Shown: positions 62,537-64,000 of the stretch, in pieces
How the letters are laid out: the number at the start of each line of letters is the position of its first letter
Position numbering within the stretch: position 1 is the first letter of the stretch
Assembly: GCA_023461275.1 (NCBI GenBank)
Contig: JAEYMI010000035.1
Location: 27,930 to 91,929, forward strand
Length of the DNA stretch: 64,000 nucleotides
DNA from: Actinomycetes bacterium
Lineage (GTDB): Bacteria > Actinomycetota > Actinomycetes > Mycobacteriales > Mycobacteriaceae
Direction: 5' to 3'
Translations under genes and position numbers: made by a program
The notes under the pieces: model-generated
The model's database searches: none
Seen by the model: only the letters and a program-made list of their open reading frames with translations
What the model was told of the DNA's origin: nothing

Positions 62537-63467
62537 GCAGATCGGTCAGGTTGTTGACGTCACCGGCGAAATTGCCCAGCGTCCCTTGGGGTTTGGCGCC
62601 CTGAGGGGTAGCACTGTGGGGAGTCGACGGCGTGGTGGTGACGCTGTCGGCGGCCGGCGCATTCTGGTTGACACCGATGGTGATCTTCGGGTTCTTGGTG
62701 GGATCGAGCCAGACCAGCACCTTGCGCATGATCTCCTTGTCGATCGCGACGCAGCCCATCGTCGGCTCACCGTTGGTCACGTGCAGGAACATCGCCGACG
62801 CCTTGCCGGGGGTGCGTTGCGGATTGTGAGCGATGTTGACGGCGTAGTCGTAGACCGGTCCGGCGTCGTACAGATTCTCGCTGTCGCCACCCGGGCTCGC
62901 GACCTGGCGCACGTGGGTGTTGTAGGTCGGCGACTTCATGTTGGAGTCCCACCAGTCCTGGCGATCGACCTTGATGTAGGGCAGCTTGGTGCCGGGGTTG
63001 GCCTGGCGACCGAAGGCCTGATCGAGGGGGAACGTGCCCTGCGGTGTGCGGTAGACGTTGTCCTTGGGCTCGCCCATGCCCAGCGATCCGAGGAATGCCT
63101 TGGTGGGGCCCAGTCCCGGTACGGGCTTCCATGACTTGTCGGCGCCCCGCTCGAACGCGGTGAGCGTGGCGGTGGTGTCAGTCGCCTTGGGCGCACTCAC
63201 GACGATCATCTGGCTGCTCTGCGCCCCCGACGACGCGCCGTCGGCGCTGCCGGAGTTGCCCGCGAGCGCGTTCAGGATGGTGTCGAGGGGGCCGATGCCG
63301 GTGGCGGCCGGAGTCGAGGCCGACGGCGACGCCGGAGTGGTCGGGCTGGTCGGCGTGGTGGTCGGGGCAGCCGATGCGACGCCGACTCCACCTGCGAAAG
63401 CGGTCATCACCGCGATCACCAGAAGTCCCATCAGTCTCATGTGCCTCATAAGTAACTTGCGCATCAC
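62484..63467 (-). CDS. Secreted L,D-transpeptidase (YkuD)-like protein
   Basis: Up to 327 residues: a Sec signal peptide (MGLLVIAVMTAFAGGVGVASA), a Pro/Thr/Ser linker, then a YkuD-like domain with VYRTPQGTFPLDQAFG, VYDYAVNIAHN and MFLHVTNGEPTMGCVAIDKE, in which the Cys of TMGC corresponds to the YkuD catalytic Cys. A C-terminal tail has NLTDLLNQLLAVLPKLL. A role in peptidoglycan cross-linking is possible, but the motif is shorter than in classical Ldt enzymes. The start is uncertain: GTG 63467, ATG 63464, or ATG 63440, the last having a GAGG ribosome site. It is convergent with the ABC ATPase (53-nt overlap). Confidence 0.82.
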   Translation of the reverse strand: MMRKLLMRHMRLMGLLVIAVMTAFAGGVGVASAAPTTTPTSPTTPASPSASTPAATGIGPLDTILNALAGNSGSADGASSGAQSSQMIVVSAPKATDTTATLTAFERGADKSWKPVPGLGPTKAFLGSLGMGEPKDNVYRTPQGTFPLDQAFGRQANPGTKLPYIKVDRQDWWDSNMKSPTYNTHVRQVASPGGDSENLYDAGPVYDYAVNIAHNPQRTPGKASAMFLHVTNGEPTMGCVAIDKEIMRKVLVWLDPTKNPKITIGVNQNAPAADSVTTTPSTPHSATPQGAKPQGTLGNFAGDVNNLTDLLNQLLAVLPKLLQAVPR

Positions 63468-63608
63468 ATCAGTGTGTCAAAGTGCAAGGACGTATGAGTC
63501 TCAAAACAGTCACGGTGCGGTATGAATCCGATGACAGCCCTCGATCACCCACCCGCACCATGCCCACCAACAACCCCATCCGCAACACACAAGCGTGACG
63601 CGCATCAA

Positions 63609-63654
63609 AATGCGTTATTCGCAGGACTTAATTGTGTCGTCTCCATAACGCATT
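63609..63654. promoter_or_regulatory. 10-bp inverted repeat in AT-rich control region
   Basis: AATGCGTTAT (63609-63618) and its exact complement ATAACGCATT (63645-63654), 26 nt apart, lie in an AT-rich stretch (about 63590-63722) unlike the rest of the window. It is 70-115 nt upstream of a small open frame at 63724. A regulator operator or a transcript hairpin are both possible. Nothing else is seen in 63468-63723. Confidence 0.55.
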
Positions 63655-63723
63655 ACTTGTCTATATCGTCAGTGGCGAATGCTGATTAACTGCATTCTCG
63701 AATTTAATCGAAAGGCAATTAAC

Positions 63724-63837
63724 ATGCGTGATCCCATGGCACAAACCGCACCCATCGACATCAGCGACCTGCCACCGGAAGTAATCCAGGCGATCCTCCA
63801 GTACATCCTCACCACCGGGTCGAGCGCACTGGGCTGA
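63724..63837 (+). CDS. Small open frame, 37 residues
   Basis: MRDPMAQTAPIDISDLPPEV is followed by a short hydrophobic helix (IQAILQYILTT) and a Gly/Ser end. A GAAAGG ribosome site is 8 nt before the ATG; an internal ATG (MAQTAP) could also serve. No family recognised. The amphipathic/hydrophobic short peptide after a strong AT-rich promoter-like region recalls small corynebacterial cell-wall peptides, but no homology is claimed. Confidence 0.45.
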   Translation: MRDPMAQTAPIDISDLPPEVIQAILQYILTTGSSALG

Positions 63838-63865
63838 ACTGGTTCACGCCACCCGAAAGAGAAGT

Positions 63866-63909
63866 GGGGGGGCGCGGGGGGGGGTGGGGGGGGGGGGGGC
63901 TGTGGGGGG
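63866..63909. repeat. G-rich homopolymer tract (probable artefact)
   Basis: About 38 of 44 bases are G, with runs of 9 and 14. Such a tract is out of keeping with the rest of the window. Two-colour sequencing machines produce false poly-G, and the DNA after the tract starts in the middle of a gene, so this may be a false join. A true G-quadruplex or phase-variable tract is the alternative. Confidence 0.6.
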
Positions 63910-64000
63910 ATGTCGCGCGAGGTGGTCCTCGCGTTCTCGGCGTCGTCTCGGCACGAAGTCGACGACGTGGCCGACGCCGCGCTGGCCAACGGTGCGAGTG
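63910..64000 (+). CDS. VOC/glyoxalase-family protein fragment
   Basis: The last 91 nt read VVLAFSASSRHEVDDVADAALANGAS, the pattern of a strand followed by the SREEVDxxxxxAxxAGG helix found in the middle of VOC (glyoxalase/dioxygenase-like) proteins. An ATG at 63910 opens the frame, but the N-terminal 50-60 residues expected in the family are absent because the G-tract precedes it. The 3' end lies outside the window. Either truncated or misjoined. Confidence 0.5.
   Translation, partial: MSREVVLAFSASSRHEVDDVADAALANGAS

Overview
This is about 64 kb of high-GC actinobacterial chromosome. The gene content and order point to a mycolic-acid-containing member of the Mycobacteriales, most likely Gordonia or a close relative such as Williamsia or Rhodococcus. 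The genus is an inference. The evidence is a set of gene neighbourhoods shared with M. tuberculosis: groEL1-groES-tsaD-rimI-tsaB-tsaE-alr; glmS to glmM-rpsI-rplM next to an ESX-4 type VII secretion locus; ispH-(Rv1109c-like)-xseA-xseB-DUF4245-glpX-fumC; and plsB2-plsC-WS/DGAT. GTG and TTG starts, 4-nt stop/start overlaps and putative leaderless promoters are frequent. No tRNA, rRNA, CRISPR array, insertion sequence or prophage was seen.

Layout. 1-0.8 kb: groEL1 (cut by the window edge) and groES under a CIRCE element. 0.8-3.2 kb: an MFS exporter divergent from a MarR regulator, then a DUF2316 gene. 3.2-8.3 kb: one tightly packed leftward operon alr > hydrolase > tsaE > tsaB > rimI > tsaD (D-alanine supply and the tRNA t6A machinery). 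8.3-10.7 kb: two small membrane-protein genes preceded by the same 55-bp sequence, enclosing a DMT exporter divergent from a CGNR regulator. 10.8-21.9 kb, leftward: NAD(P)HX repair, glmS, a hydrolase-fold protein lacking its nucleophile, a three-gene set with an EspC-like and a WXG-like protein, two crotonase-family genes, and rplM-rpsI-glmM-HAD. 22-30.5 kb: the ESX-4 core (Rv3446c-like, EccC, EccD, MycP) without EsxT/EsxU or EccB.

30.5-39.4 kb: ispH, a lipid-droplet-associated-type protein, exonuclease VII, DUF4245, a degenerate thioester-domain (TQXA-like) protein, then the most notable system here: a family 2A encapsulin shell gene overlapped by a cysteine desulfurase carrying a long disordered N-terminal cargo-loading extension, followed by glpX. 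39.4-44.6 kb: a coupled acyltransferase operon plsB > plsC(HAD fusion) > WS/DGAT for phospholipid and storage-lipid synthesis. 44.7-50.3 kb: a class I and a class II fumarase separated by a broken DUF559 gene that lies between two near-identical palindromes, then a methyltransferase and a PIG-L deacetylase. 50.3-62.5 kb: an APC permease and an apparent scavenging module (two luciferase-family proteins, a DszC-like flavin monooxygenase, an Eis-type acetyltransferase, a lipase-like hydrolase and a complete peptide/nickel-type ABC importer). 62.5-64 kb: a secreted YkuD-like protein, an AT-rich control region with a tiny gene, and a suspicious G-homopolymer joined to a VOC-protein fragment lacking its N-terminus, probably an assembly artefact.
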